DNA of 22,217 nucleotides from Pelagophyceae sp. CCMP2097. Lineage: Eukaryota > Sar > Pelagophyceae. The DNA lies in NCBI GenBank assembly GCA_026770575.1, contig MU657194.1, positions 279,837 to 302,053 of the forward strand, in the 5' to 3' direction. Made by a program: the position numbers and the translations under genes. The notes beneath the pieces were generated by a model. It ran no database searches and had not been told where the DNA came from. It saw only the letters and a list, made by a program, of their open reading frames with translations. Below are positions 8,747 through 16,318 of this stretch, in pieces. The first letter of the stretch is position 1. Every line of letters starts with the position of its first letter.

Positions 8747-9845
8747 ATGAAAGCCCACGGCCGCGCGGCGGCGGCGCAGCTGCGCGAGGCCATCTGCGCC
8801 GCGTACGCTCGGCACGCCTTCTCGCGCCAGCTCGACCTCGTCCAAGCGCGCGTTTCAACGGGCCGCGCTCAACTGCGGGCTGCGGCCGTGACGCCCGCAA
8901 GCGTGCAGGCGCAGCGCGCGGCCATGGGCGCCACGCATCCTTGGCTGGGGTCCATGCTGAAAAAGGCGGCGTTCGTCGAGGCCGCCGCGATGCCAAATTT
9001 AAAAGACAAGCCGAACAAGGGCCAGGGAAAGGCGCAGCCCGCCGCGCACAAAGTGGGCGAAGAGCCGGAGCACGTGCGTCTTGCGGCCCGCCGGACGCGG
9101 CAGTCGTTCCGATGCGCGCGCGTAGGTGAAGATGCAGATGGCGCTGGCATCGGTGGCGGACGCGGTGCACGACTTTGAAGTCGAACTCCAAGCCATGCGC
9201 GCGCTGCTTCGCAAGCCCGCCGACTGTGGAGAAGCCCTCGTTTCCGCGGCGATGCTCGGCCACGCAGCCGCCGCGGAGCACGCGCTCCAGCTCGGCGCGA
9301 GGCCAGACGCCACCGTGAACGGCGCGGAACCGCGTCCGACCATCGCAGAAGGTCGCGCGTCGCAGAAACCCGCGCGCAGCGAGAGTCCACGTATTCAGCC
9401 CTGCTGCTTTATGTTGGTGAAGGCTGGCTCTAGGCCCGACGGCGCTGACGTGGGCGGCGCAGCGCGGCGACTTGGACATGGTCCGGCTGCTCCTACGCGC
9501 CCGCGCGAACCCAAACGTCTGCGGCTACCGAGGTTTTACGCCGCTGTTTGGTGCCGCGTCGCGAATGAAGGCTGAGCGGCAGGGGGCGCTCTCGTCAGCC
9601 GCGGCGCGCGGAAGATGCGCCTTTCACTCTTCGTCGCTAGGCTCTACGCGACGCTGCACGGCTACCGGGACGTAGCGCGCGCGCTCGAGGCCGCGGGCGC
9701 GGACGCGGACCTCGCGCGGACGCAGCTGAAAAAGGCCCTCAAGCGCACGCCCGTGGTCAAGGCGCCGGCAAACGACGACGCGGCGCATTCCTGGAGCCTC
9801 GCCGACGGCATGGCTGCCCTGGTCGCGGCCGTCGGGCCCGTCTAA
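8747..9845 (+). CDS. Ankyrin-repeat protein
   Basis: Model: exons 8747-9073, 9126-9333, 9434-9545 and 9641-9845, giving 283 aa; all introns are GT-AG and the phases agree. The N-terminal 110 residues are helical and Ala-rich without a known domain, and include GATHPWLGSMLKKAAF. Three ankyrin repeats follow: GEALVSAAMLGH to LQLGARPDA; TALTWAAQRGDLDMVRLLL to ANPNVCGYRG; and FTPLLYATLHGYRDVARAL to AAGADADLA. The last is restored only by the 9546-9640 intron, which also removes a frame change. The second intron (9334-9433) is the least certain boundary; an extra small exon ending near 9411 cannot be excluded. Ankyrin proteins mediate protein contacts and the partner is unknown. The gene may extend upstream to 8169 or earlier. 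The 3' end converges on the glycosyltransferase gene. Confidence 0.72.
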
Positions 9846-9996
9846 CTACCCGGCTCGACGTCGGCCCCGTCGGCCCGTCTGAGCCGGATCACCTTTGACC
9901 GATAGACCCGGCTGCGATCGATATACCCCGTCGTCTCATCTCTTAGCACCGTCGTGGATCCAGTGCTCGTCGATCCAGTCGGCGTCGACTTGGTGC

Positions 9997-11583
9997 CTAC
10001 GTGAGCTTCAAAAGCGGACGCCAATCGAGTGGGACGCACGGCTTGGGGTCGAGTGGAAAACAGACAACGCTCGCTTCCGGCGGCGGCGCGGTTTGCCCCG
10101 CGACGTCGCGCGCGTACTCGACGACGCAGCCCGGCAGCGCGGTTTGGAGGATGGTGGCGCCTTCAAAAAGCGTGGCGCCTTCAAAAAGCATCTCGAGCCT
10201 ACGAGTCAAACGAGTCTGAAGTCATCTGCCGAGGGCCGTCGCGGCGGTGGCGCAGTCCACAATGCAAGGAAACTCGCCAGTGGTCGAACTTGTGGACCGC
10301 GCCGGTGACGGCGGCGAAGCCTTCGTCGTCGCGTAATAGGTCGTAGACTCGTGCGTGCCTCGGCGCCGTCCAGAGCATTATACTCGTGTTGTAGCCGCCG
10401 GTCCGTCTTTCGTTGGCCATGCCGTCCGTGCCGAGGAGGGCAAGACCGGCGTCGACGGCTGCTAAAGCGTCGAGGGGGCCGCATATGACTGTATCCAGGT
10501 CGAAGAACAAAACTCTATTCCAACCCAGCCCCGCCTCGGCCGAAAAGAGGTAGGCTTTCAGCCACCACGCCTCGAGCGGCGTTTCCGTCGGCAGCATTCT
10601 GGCGACGACGCCGTCGTCCAAGCCGTTTGGGTCGTCGGTGTAGCAGACAAAGTCGTGCTTTGCGCTCAAGTGGCGTTGCACCGCGCGGAAAAGACGATTT
10701 ACGTACTCGCAACCGTACTTGGCGCCCCACTTGACGCAGACCACGGTCAGGCCATCGGAATCTTCGCAAAGCTCGGAATCCGAATCGAACATATCTTCAC
10801 TCGCGCGCGGGTGCCTTCTCCGCACGACGTTTCGGCTCAGCGCCACCGCCTCGCGCTGCTCACCGACCTGCCGCAGAGCCGTGTTCAGGTTGTACAGCAC
10901 GGCCGCCGGCGGGCCGTCGTTTAAAGCGGCGTCGTCGAGCGCGACGAGGGCGTGGTCGTCGAGTGCGGCAAGGCAGTGCGCCTTGGCTTCTGCGGGTCGG
11001 CCGAGGCGGATCAGCAGCGCGGCCACGTTCGTGCGGCTCGCCAAGTGCTGCTCCGCGGCCGCCGGGTTCGTCGAATCGGCGAGGTCGAGCAGCGCGCGCT
11101 CATAGCACTCTACGGCGGCGGCGTTTTCGCCTAAGGCGTCGGCGTTTTCGCCTATTTTCGCCTAAAGCGTCGCTTTCGCTTCTCATACGAGGGGTCCAGA
11201 GTGCTGGACTCGCCGGTGCCGCCGAGCGCGGCGGCGAGGTTGCACCGCGCGGCGCAGTCTGCGGCGTCAATTTCGACGACGCGGCGCCAGAGCTCCGCGG
11301 CCTTGGAGTGCATGCGAGCCTACGTTCCGCGTCGAAAGGGAACCATCCATCGAGTCGTGTCCATCGATGGTCGTCACTCTTGTGCGCAAGCGACGCTGGC
11401 GGGGGCCTTGGATGCAAACGTCGCCATCTTCCGGAGCTGGGGCAGCAGCGAGGCCGCGGGCTCCGTCGCGGGCTCCGTCGCGGGGTCCGTCGCGGCCGAC
11501 GCCGTCGCCGCCGACGGGAAGCTCGACATCGCTGCAACAGGTGGAGTGCGGCTCGACAGGTGGTGCGGCTCGAGGAGAGCCAC
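9997..11583 (-). CDS. TPR domain-containing glycosyltransferase
   Basis: Model (minus): 11583-11395, 11319-11214, 11130-10278 and 10198-9997, giving 449 aa (431 aa from the ATG at 11529). The N-terminal third carries TPR helices (AAELWRRVVEIDAADCAARC, AAAVECYERALLDLA, RTNVAALLIRLGRPAEAKAH, LYNLNTALRQVGEQREAVAL). The remainder looks like a nucleotide-sugar transferase of GT-A/GT8 style: LTVVCVKWGAKYG, HDFVCYTDD, EAWWLKAYLFS, FFDLDTVICGPLD with a DxD motif, GYNTSIMLW and a C-terminal CFPLDPKP. Two introns appear to use GC donors, ACCG|GCGAGT (11213-11131) and CTG|GCGAGT (10277-10199); only these joins give an uninterrupted TPR and the KFDHWLEM junction. A tandem 18-bp duplication gives LFEGATLFEGAT near the C-terminus. 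The substrate is unknown. No signal peptide is evident, so cytosolic or nuclear action is possible. It is divergent from the membrane protein at 11734. Confidence 0.85.
10154..10189 (-). repeat. 18-bp tandem duplication in glycosyltransferase exon
   Basis: The unit GTGGCGCCTTCAAAAAGC occurs twice in direct tandem on the plus strand, encoding a duplicated six-residue FEGATL/FEGATI on the minus strand. It keeps the reading frame. Confidence 0.9.
10199..10277 (-). other. GC-AG intron in glycosyltransferase
   Basis: On the minus strand the donor is CCACTG|GCGAGTTTCC and the acceptor CTCGTAG|GCTCGAG. No GT donor near the junction gives a continuous family-like sequence; the GC donor restores KFDHWLEMLF. 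It shares the same six-base donor, GCGAGT, with the other GC-AG intron of this gene. Confidence 0.75.
11131..11213 (-). other. GC-AG intron with triplicated acceptor motif
   Basis: On the minus strand the intron begins ACCG|GCGAGT and ends CCTTAG|GCGAAAAC. Two further possible acceptors with the same context, TTTAG|GCGAAAA (exon from 11161) and ATAG|GCGAAAAC (exon from 11151), lie upstream. The chosen acceptor gives a TPR of normal length. The one at 11151 is 21 nt away and in frame, so it would add seven residues; the one at 11161 changes the frame. Confidence 0.65.
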
Positions 11584-11733
11584 CCAAGACAGCCGCCGCG
11601 CGGGGAGCCGCTAGTACAATTGTAAGCCGCTTCGGGTGGGATGTCGTTCAGGCGTCGTCCGGATTTGATCCAATCCTCTTTGATCCGTGCTGTGCTCCAA
11701 GTGCGAGTCACTGCGACACAGGGAGCTCGCGCG

Positions 11734-12360
11734 ATGGCGGCCCCACCGAGCGCCGAGGACGAGGTGCGCCATCTTCCGCCCTGTGTCGCATCCCGTATCG
11801 GGTCGTTAGGGCGTGCCGAAGGCCGTGCCGAAGCTGCCATCCATGTATGGTGCTGCGTAGGGTGTGCCAAAGCTGCCAATCTACCTCTTCATCGGCGCCG
11901 TCTTCATCGCCGCGCCCATGCTGCCCTTCAAGTACCACCAGGGCCTCGCGAAAATGATCGGCGCAAGAACCCGCGTCCCGGTGTCAACACCTCGAAAAGC
12001 GTTGACGTCCGACGTCCCCTGGACGGGCCCTCGGACGGTCGCTTGGACGGTCGTCCGACGCAGGTCATCTACTCCAGAGTCGGTGCGGTGGGCCTCCTCG
12101 GCCTGCCCATCGTCACACTGACGCTCGAGAAGAGCTTGTACGACACGTACACGGCGTACCATGGCCAGGACATTTACGCCGCCGCCGCCGCCGCCGCCGC
12201 CGCGGGGCACAAGGTGCCGCACGCGAGTTTTCCCTCGGGCGGCGCCTCGCTGCCGTCGCTCTCGCTCATCAAGACGCGCACCGTCGACGCCGCGGGCCAC
12301 GCGCCGCCCGTTTCCTTCCGAGGACCCCTCGGCGATGCACTCGAGGCGCTGCGACGGTAG
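11734..12360 (+). CDS. Small predicted membrane protein
   Basis: I do not recognise the family. Model: exons 11734-11763, 11861-11974 and 12064-12360, giving 146 aa. The protein starts MAAPPSAEDE, then has a hydrophobic stretch LPIYLFIGAVFIAAPMLPF (about 14-32), a short basic loop (KYHQGLAKMIG), a second hydrophobic stretch VGAVGLLGLPIVTLTL, a Tyr-rich segment (SLYDTYTAYHGQDIY), a poly-Ala run encoded by a GCC microsatellite (about 12178-12203) and a Pro/Ser-rich tail. Two transmembrane helices are likely, with the N-terminal acidic end and the long C-tail on the same side. The second donor is ambiguous: R|GTCCCG at 11975, or a GC donor GGC|GCAAGA at 11963, both in phase. The first intron contains a diverged copy of the start of exon 2. 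Confidence 0.6.
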   Translation: MAAPPSAEDEVRHLPPCVASRIGSLGRAEGRAEAAIHVWCCVGCAKAANLPLHRRRLHRRAHAALQVPPGPRENDRRKNPRPGVNTSKSVDVRRPLDGPSDGRLDGRPTQVIYSRVGAVGLLGLPIVTLTLEKSLYDTYTAYHGQDIYAAAAAAAAAGHKVPHASFPSGGASLPSLSLIKTRTVDAAGHAPPVSFRGPLGDALEALRR

Positions 12361-12461
12361 CGCCCGGGCGTGGCTCGACGTGTGTTGATTAAGATTTTGA
12401 ATAGAGGTGGTCCTGCGGTCCGCCGCGCGTGCGAGGGGCACCGTGGCCAGCGGGCCGGGCC

Positions 12462-13733
12462 TCAGTCGGACTCTGAGCCGTTGCGGATGCGGCCGGCCGG
12501 CTTTGGACGTCGCTCCTCGTCGCTCCGCCGCGCCTCCGTCGCGCGGCGGCGGTCCGCGTCGTCGTGGAGGCGGCGGCGGCGGCGGCGGTCTTCGTCCGAG
12601 TCCGGGCCGTCGCGCACTTGGTAGGGCGCGTTGTCGCGCGCTTTGTCGTGGGCTCTCGACTCTTCCGACTGCTGCTCGATGGCCGGCGCGTCCATCGCGG
12701 TCATCATCGACTCGGCGAGCTCGGCGGCGGTGGCGCGGAACGGCGCCGGCGCCGGTGCCGGCTTGAGCATCAACGGCGCTAAATCCGGGTTCTGCGCGTC
12801 CTGCAACAACTTTCTTTTTTGATGGTTGTGGTTCCGCGGCGGCGGCTCCTTTGGCGCTTTCGGCGGCGGCGGCGCCCGGCTCTGGAACTCGGCGCCTAAG
12901 GAAAAACGTCGAGGAGACGGCCGGAATAGGGTCTTGCCCCAATGCCGTCTGAACAAGTCCTCTCCTCGCCCTTGTGGCCCTCTCCGTCGGGACAGGATTT
13001 CAGCAAAGGGCGCTTCACCGTGCGAGAGCGTGCAGTACTGGCCCGTGGCGCATTTGCCTTTGAGAAAATCCGGGCAAAGCTCCCCCTCAGGTTTCCCCAT
13101 GCCGCGGCCCGACGGCAGCCGCAAAGACGTCATGCGCATCGACGGACCGCCCATGAGGTGCTCCTGCACCGCCTGCCACGCTTCAAACGCCTAAAGCGTT
13201 TTGCCATTAGCACCGCGTTTCAACTTTTGATTTGCAGTCACTTTAACGCCCGACGCTCCTTTCGGCACGCCCCACAAGCGCACCTCCGGGTCCGTCTCCG
13301 GGTCGGGTGCGCTCATGTACGCCGGCTGCTCCTCGGCCTGCGGCGCGGGCGCGGGCGCCGGCGCGGCCGCGGCCGCGGGGCGCGGCGCGGTGTGGTACGG
13401 GTGGGCCGCCTGGGCGTACGGATTCTGCGGCACGGGCTGCTGATACGACTGCTGGTACGGCTGCGGGTACGGCTGCGCGTAGGGGTTTGGCGCGTAGGGG
13501 TTTGGCGCGTAGGGGTTTGGCGCGTAGGGCATTGGCATTTGGCCGTAGCCCATGGTTTGAGCATAAGGCGGCGTCCAAGTCGTCTGGCCACTCTGGGGAT
13601 TAAAGTAGAAAACGGCGCCACTGCGCGGGTCCGTTGCGGCCTGCCACGGCGGCGCCAGCATCGCGGCGGACGAGCGCGCAACCGGGCAACGGCGACGGCG
13701 CGGGGCCTCGCCGATCAACCGACGATTGTTCAA
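12462..13733 (-). CDS. WW domain and CCCH zinc-finger protein (RNA-processing type)
   Basis: Model (minus): 13733-13242 and 13190-12462, giving 406 aa; an ATG at 13661 is a good alternative start, just before the WW domain. The WW domain is APPWQAATDPRSGAVFYFNP then GQTTWTPP, with both tryptophans. A Pro/Tyr-rich low-complexity segment with repeats of APNPY follows. After the intron comes an AFEAWQAVQEHLMGGPSMR segment, then a CCCH finger LCPDFLKGKCATGQYCTLSH (C-X7-C-X5-C-X3-H). The tail is rich in Arg, Asp and Glu (DSDEDRRRRRRLHDD), typical of splicing-associated proteins. The combination suggests a nuclear mRNA-processing factor; this is inference. Within exon 2 a 42-bp in-frame stretch (12937-12896) has GC donor GG|GCAAGA, a pyrimidine tract and TTAG, and may be a further small intron. 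It is convergent with the membrane protein, 101 bp apart. Confidence 0.8.
13483..13535 (-). repeat. 15-bp coding tandem repeat (APNPY)
   Basis: GGCGCGTAGGGGTTT is repeated three times in tandem on the plus strand with a variant fourth unit, encoding PYAPN repeats on the minus strand inside the linker between the WW and CCCH domains. Confidence 0.85.
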
Positions 13734-13846
13734 GCGAAAGGGTCGAGCTCCGTGGGAGGAGTCGATCAGACTACTATCAGGATAGTAGGAATTCCTAGTG
13801 AGTCATGAGGCATGAGGGTGTTTATTTATATCCCGCAGGAATTCCT

Positions 13847-13971
13847 ATTACAAGAGCGCGCCGGAGGCACACGGAGGACCCGAAGGATACAGCCAAATCC
13901 CATTGCAATGCCCACGTAAATAATTGAAATTATTTAACTAATCGCTGAACTTTCAAATCCTCCTTATCTTT
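13847..13971 (-). repeat. Dispersed repeat, copy 2
   Basis: This is an inverted copy of bases 1-127 with only a few differences. It directly follows an AGGAATTCCT palindrome (13837-13846) and is followed by a T-rich tract (A-rich on the minus strand) leading to the tRNA-like segment at 14022-14143. Confidence 0.92.
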
Positions 13972-14021
13972 ATTTTTATTATTTTATTTCTTATTGAGCT
14001 ATTTATTTTTTCTTTTTTTTG

Positions 14022-14143
14022 CGGCCGACCAGATTCGAACCTGTGACCAAAAACTTCTTCTATGATGATTCCAATGAGGCTCCTGCTCGACCTCAACTCC
14101 CAATTTTAGCAATCGCATCAACCACCAATCGCTAAATCGGCCG
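14022..14143 (-). repeat. tRNA-like segment, candidate SINE head
   Basis: On the minus strand the segment begins CGGCCGA and ends TCGGCCG, which would pair as a perfect 7-bp acceptor stem. Near its end is GGTTCGAATCT, one base from the pol III B box, and near its start is TAGCGATTGGTGG, a loose A-box/D-arm match. At 122 nt it is too long for an ordinary tRNA without an intron, and I cannot fold a clear anticodon arm. On the minus strand it is followed by AAAAAAAAGAAAAAATAA and then the dispersed repeat. A tRNA-derived SINE is the simplest reading; a decayed tRNA gene is the alternative. Confidence 0.4.
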
Positions 14144-14187
14144 AGTTGCTGCCTTTTTCTTCCCAAAGGTGGAACCTCGGATTTGCT

Positions 14188-14224
14188 GGGCGACAGACAG
14201 ACAAACAGACGGACAGACAGACAT
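14188..14224 (+). repeat. ACAG-type tetranucleotide microsatellite
   Basis: Tandem GACAGACAGACAAACAGACG followed by GACAGACAGACA, an imperfect four-base repeat inside the repeat island. Confidence 0.9.
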
Positions 14225-14237
14225 AATTGCCCCTGGT

Positions 14238-14335
14238 ACATGTAGGAATTCCTAATCCTTCAATCTAAGGACCCGAAGGGCCCTTGCCGTAAACTGACGT
14301 TGAATAAACGGCAAGGACCCTTCGGGTCCTCAACC
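14238..14335 (+). repeat. Hairpin repeat, uninterrupted copy
   Basis: After ACATGTAGGAATTCCTA comes a long imperfect palindrome: GGACCCGAAGGGCCCTTGCC, a spacer with GTAAACTGACGTTGAATAAA, then CGGCAAGGACCCTTCGGGTC. The arms pair over about 20 bp. The whole unit recurs inverted at 21549-22095, where it is split by a 434-bp insertion. It is a MITE-like or foldback repeat with no coding content. Confidence 0.88.
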
Positions 14336-14392
14336 ACTTTATTGCCATCACCTCTCCAGTTTTCTCTTGCCGGGATATAAATAAACACCCTC

Positions 14393-14617
14393 ATGGCCGC
14401 CGCGGCGGCCAGTGCCTCACTACTACAACGAGTAGTACATGTAGTGGGTCGATCGAACGAGGGACCCGTCGTGCCTTCGTCGCTCGGACGCCTGTTGACG
14501 GAGGCTGCTGCGTCGAAGTCCGACGTCGAGGCTCGCGGTAGGCTCGTGACGAGACTGGAGTTCTGGGAAGGCATGCCGGAGAGCGCCGCTCCGAGAGCGG
14601 CGTTCCGAGACTCGTGA
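14393..14617 (+). CDS. Short hypothetical protein
   Basis: 74 aa, starting MAAAAASASLLQRVVHVVG, no recognised domain. The N-terminus is Ala/Ser-rich with few acids and could act as an organelle presequence, but that is weak. The rest includes SSLGRLLTEAAASKSDVEAR and VTRLEFWEGMPES. The ATG lies inside the outer end of the 25-bp inverted repeat, so either the element inserted at the gene start or the frame is fortuitous. The GC-rich composition matches genes rather than the adjacent repeat. Confidence 0.35.
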   Translation: MAAAAASASLLQRVVHVVGRSNEGPVVPSSLGRLLTEAAASKSDVEARGRLVTRLEFWEGMPESAAPRAAFRDS

Positions 14618-14759
14618 GCGTCATAGAAACTCGCGGATGATTTTTAAAGATTATTGATACAACACATGCCGACCGCGCGCCGTCCCCGGCGCCGAGCGTT
14701 TCCAAAGGCGCCGACCGACGTCTCGTTCTTCTCACGGCGCTTCGGCGGCCCGCGGGCGG

Positions 14760-15507
14760 TCATTTAACAGCCTTCTTCTTCTTGGCCTTTTTCTTCGGCG
14801 AGACGGACGGCAGGATGTTCGTGTAGCTCGCCGAGCCGCGGAATTTACCTAGCAAAAGGCGTTTATTTGCGGCGTCCGGCGTGGCAAGGGACGGCGGGGG
14901 GCCGCGCCTGGCGGCTCGAGTTTCTGCGTCGTGGAGTTCAAAGAATACGGCGTCGCGAGGTATTTCTTCACCGCTTTGGAAATGGCCTAATCCACGCGCT
15001 CCGCGACGCGGAGGGTGCAAAGCGCTCCCAGCGCGGCCTCTGAGCCGCACCTGGGCGAGGGCTTCGATCGAATCAATACCACTTTCGTGCCAGTCCAGCT
15101 GCCCGAGCTGTCCGCCCGTCTCGACGAGCTTGGCCTCGAGCGGGAACGTCGACGACGAGGAACCCGAGCCCACGACCTCGATCTCGCCTAGAGCGCGCGC
15201 CTGCAGCAAACACCACGCGGCCACGGGCCCTTGAGTAAACGCACCTCTGTCAAACTCGTCGAGGAGCATCTCGCGCAGCCGGCGGTAGACGCCGCCGAAG
15301 CCCATGGAGTAGAGGTTGAGGCCACTGAAGGAATAGCTCAAGAGGACCTGCAGAGGTCGCGCCCTCTCGCGCCACGCCCAGAGGCGCCGGCCCCAGGGCC
15401 AGTGCGTGGATTCCACAATTTTGAGGCGGACGCACGGTCGCCCGCTTCGGCGTCGGCGGCAGCGGCGGCGCCTTCTTGGTCAAGGTCTTTTTTACCTTTG
15501 GAGGCAT
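14760..15507 (-). CDS. Unknown protein with lysine-rich ends
   Basis: Family not recognised. Suggested model (minus): 15507-15436, 15347-15051, 14986-14908 and 14848-14760, about 178 aa. It begins MPPKVKKTLTKKAPP, as many small basic proteins here do (compare the DRC12-like protein), and ends KKKAKKKKAVK. The central part is well conserved in appearance: SYSFSGLNLYSMGFGGVYRR, EMLLDEFDRGAFTQGPVAAW and EIEVVGSGSSSSTFPLEAKL. The intron 15050-14987 is supported because it joins SIEALAQ to AISKAVKKYL in frame. The first junction is uncertain: a frame containing IVESTHWPWGRRLWAW is also open upstream of 15347. The last intron may use GC donor CCAG|GCGCGG or GT donor 14892. It is divergent from CMC1, 305 bp between starts. 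Confidence 0.55.
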
Positions 15508-15812
15508 CTTTCCCAGAGGCTGGGTTCGCACTTTCCCGTCCTCCCGGCTCGATGCGGCGCTGGCCGAGGCGGGTCCGCGCCGTCGCCGGCCTCGGCAGAG
15601 CACGCCGCGACGACGATCACCGCTCCATCGGGTTGAGGAACCACTCCGCCGTGCACTGGTTGAGGAACCACTATACTGAGTCTATATATACAATTGTAAG
15701 TGTTTTTAAAAAACTTTTTCTTTAAAATTTCACGAAATTTAAAAGCCTCCTTCATTTTTCGGCGATCACTTCGTTCTTCGACCTCAGGCTCCTTCTGACG
15801 TGTTCGCGCGCC
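15508..15812. promoter_or_regulatory. Divergent intergenic region (Lys-tailed protein / CMC1)
   Basis: Starts on both sides face outwards. It contains an exact 15-bp direct repeat, GGTTGAGGAACCACT, at 15631-15645 and 15659-15673, followed by TCTATATATACAATTGTAAG (TATA-like) and an AT-rich stretch up to about 15760. The ACAATTGTAAG sequence also occurs in the divergent region at about 11613. Promoter function is inferred from position and composition only. Confidence 0.4.
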
Positions 15813-16318
15813 ATGCACCCCCCTCTGTAAGCCGAGCGCGTGCCTGCGCCCGCGCCGCGTTTGTGCGCGCGCGCGCGGACCGCCGCCCGAGCCGAAATCA
15901 TCGTACCACCCGACCGTAGGAACCGACCCCATCCCTTGTGCCACGAGGTCCGTGAGGATGCCGGCGGGGGGCCTCCCCGCGTGCCACCTCGCCCCCTCGC
16001 GTGTCGACGCGCGACGCCTGGCCACAGGTCGTCGACCTTTTGGTCGCTTGCCACGAAGACAACCCGTGAGTCGGGCGCTGACGTCGGAACGTTTCTTGGC
16101 TCGGCCCTGACGTTTGCCGCAGGTACGCCAAGTTCATGGGCAGTTGCAACCAGGCCAAGACGGACGTGGACCAGTGCTTCAAGATTGAGAAGGAAGTGAA
16201 GCGAAAAAAGAACCTGGCCAAGGCGCGCGAGTTTGATGCCTTTTGGAAGGAACAAAACAAAAACGGCCCCGGATTCACCATCCCGGACGTGCGCTTACAA
16301 AATAAGGAAGAGAACTAA
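15813..16318 (+). CDS. CMC1: CMC1-like twin CX9C mitochondrial protein
   Basis: Model: exons 15813-15826, 15920-15947, 16028-16065 and 16123-16318, giving 91 aa; all introns are GT-AG and in phase. The protein begins MHPPLNRPHPLCHE and has two CX9C motifs, CHEVVDLLVAC and CNQAKTDVDQC, followed by CFKIEKEVKRKKNLAKARE. This is the pattern of the COX assembly mitochondrial protein (CMC1/CMC2) family, which is imported into the intermembrane space by the Mia40 relay and helps deliver copper or stabilise COX1 during cytochrome c oxidase assembly. Each half of the helical hairpin is assembled from separate exons. The C-terminal 25 residues (KNGPGFTIPDVRLQNKEEN) are specific to this protein. Whether it is CMC1 or CMC2 in function is not decided by sequence alone. 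It converges on the LYR gene. Confidence 0.9.

Larger units (their letters stand above)
13811..14395. mobile_element. Repeat element bounded by 25-bp perfect inverted repeats
   Basis: CATGAGGGTGTTTATTTATA (continuing TCCCG) at 13811-13835 is the exact reverse complement of 14371-14395. The 585 bp between hold copy 2 of the dispersed repeat, an A/T-rich tract, a tRNA-like segment, an ACAG-type microsatellite and a hairpin repeat, so it is a composite rather than one simple element. A partial copy of the same terminal sequence occurs at about 176-192. I do not see a transposase. A target duplication is not clear. The right end overlaps the start codon of the next small reading frame. Confidence 0.6.

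Noticed and set aside
9334..9433. Extra ankyrin exon reading STYSALLLY inside the ankyrin gene
   Set aside because: It does not complete a repeat, and its ends do not match the phases of both neighbours as well as a single 100-bp intron does; kept only as an alternative.
11881..12942. Long minus-strand open frame (353 codons) opposite the membrane protein
   Set aside because: It runs antisense to the supported exon 12064-12360 and in another frame of the WW-CCCH gene; Arg-rich shadow.
14011..14020. T-run next to the tRNA-like segment as a pol III terminator
   Set aside because: The tRNA-like reading is on the minus strand, where this tract is A-rich; it fits a SINE-type A tract rather than a terminator.
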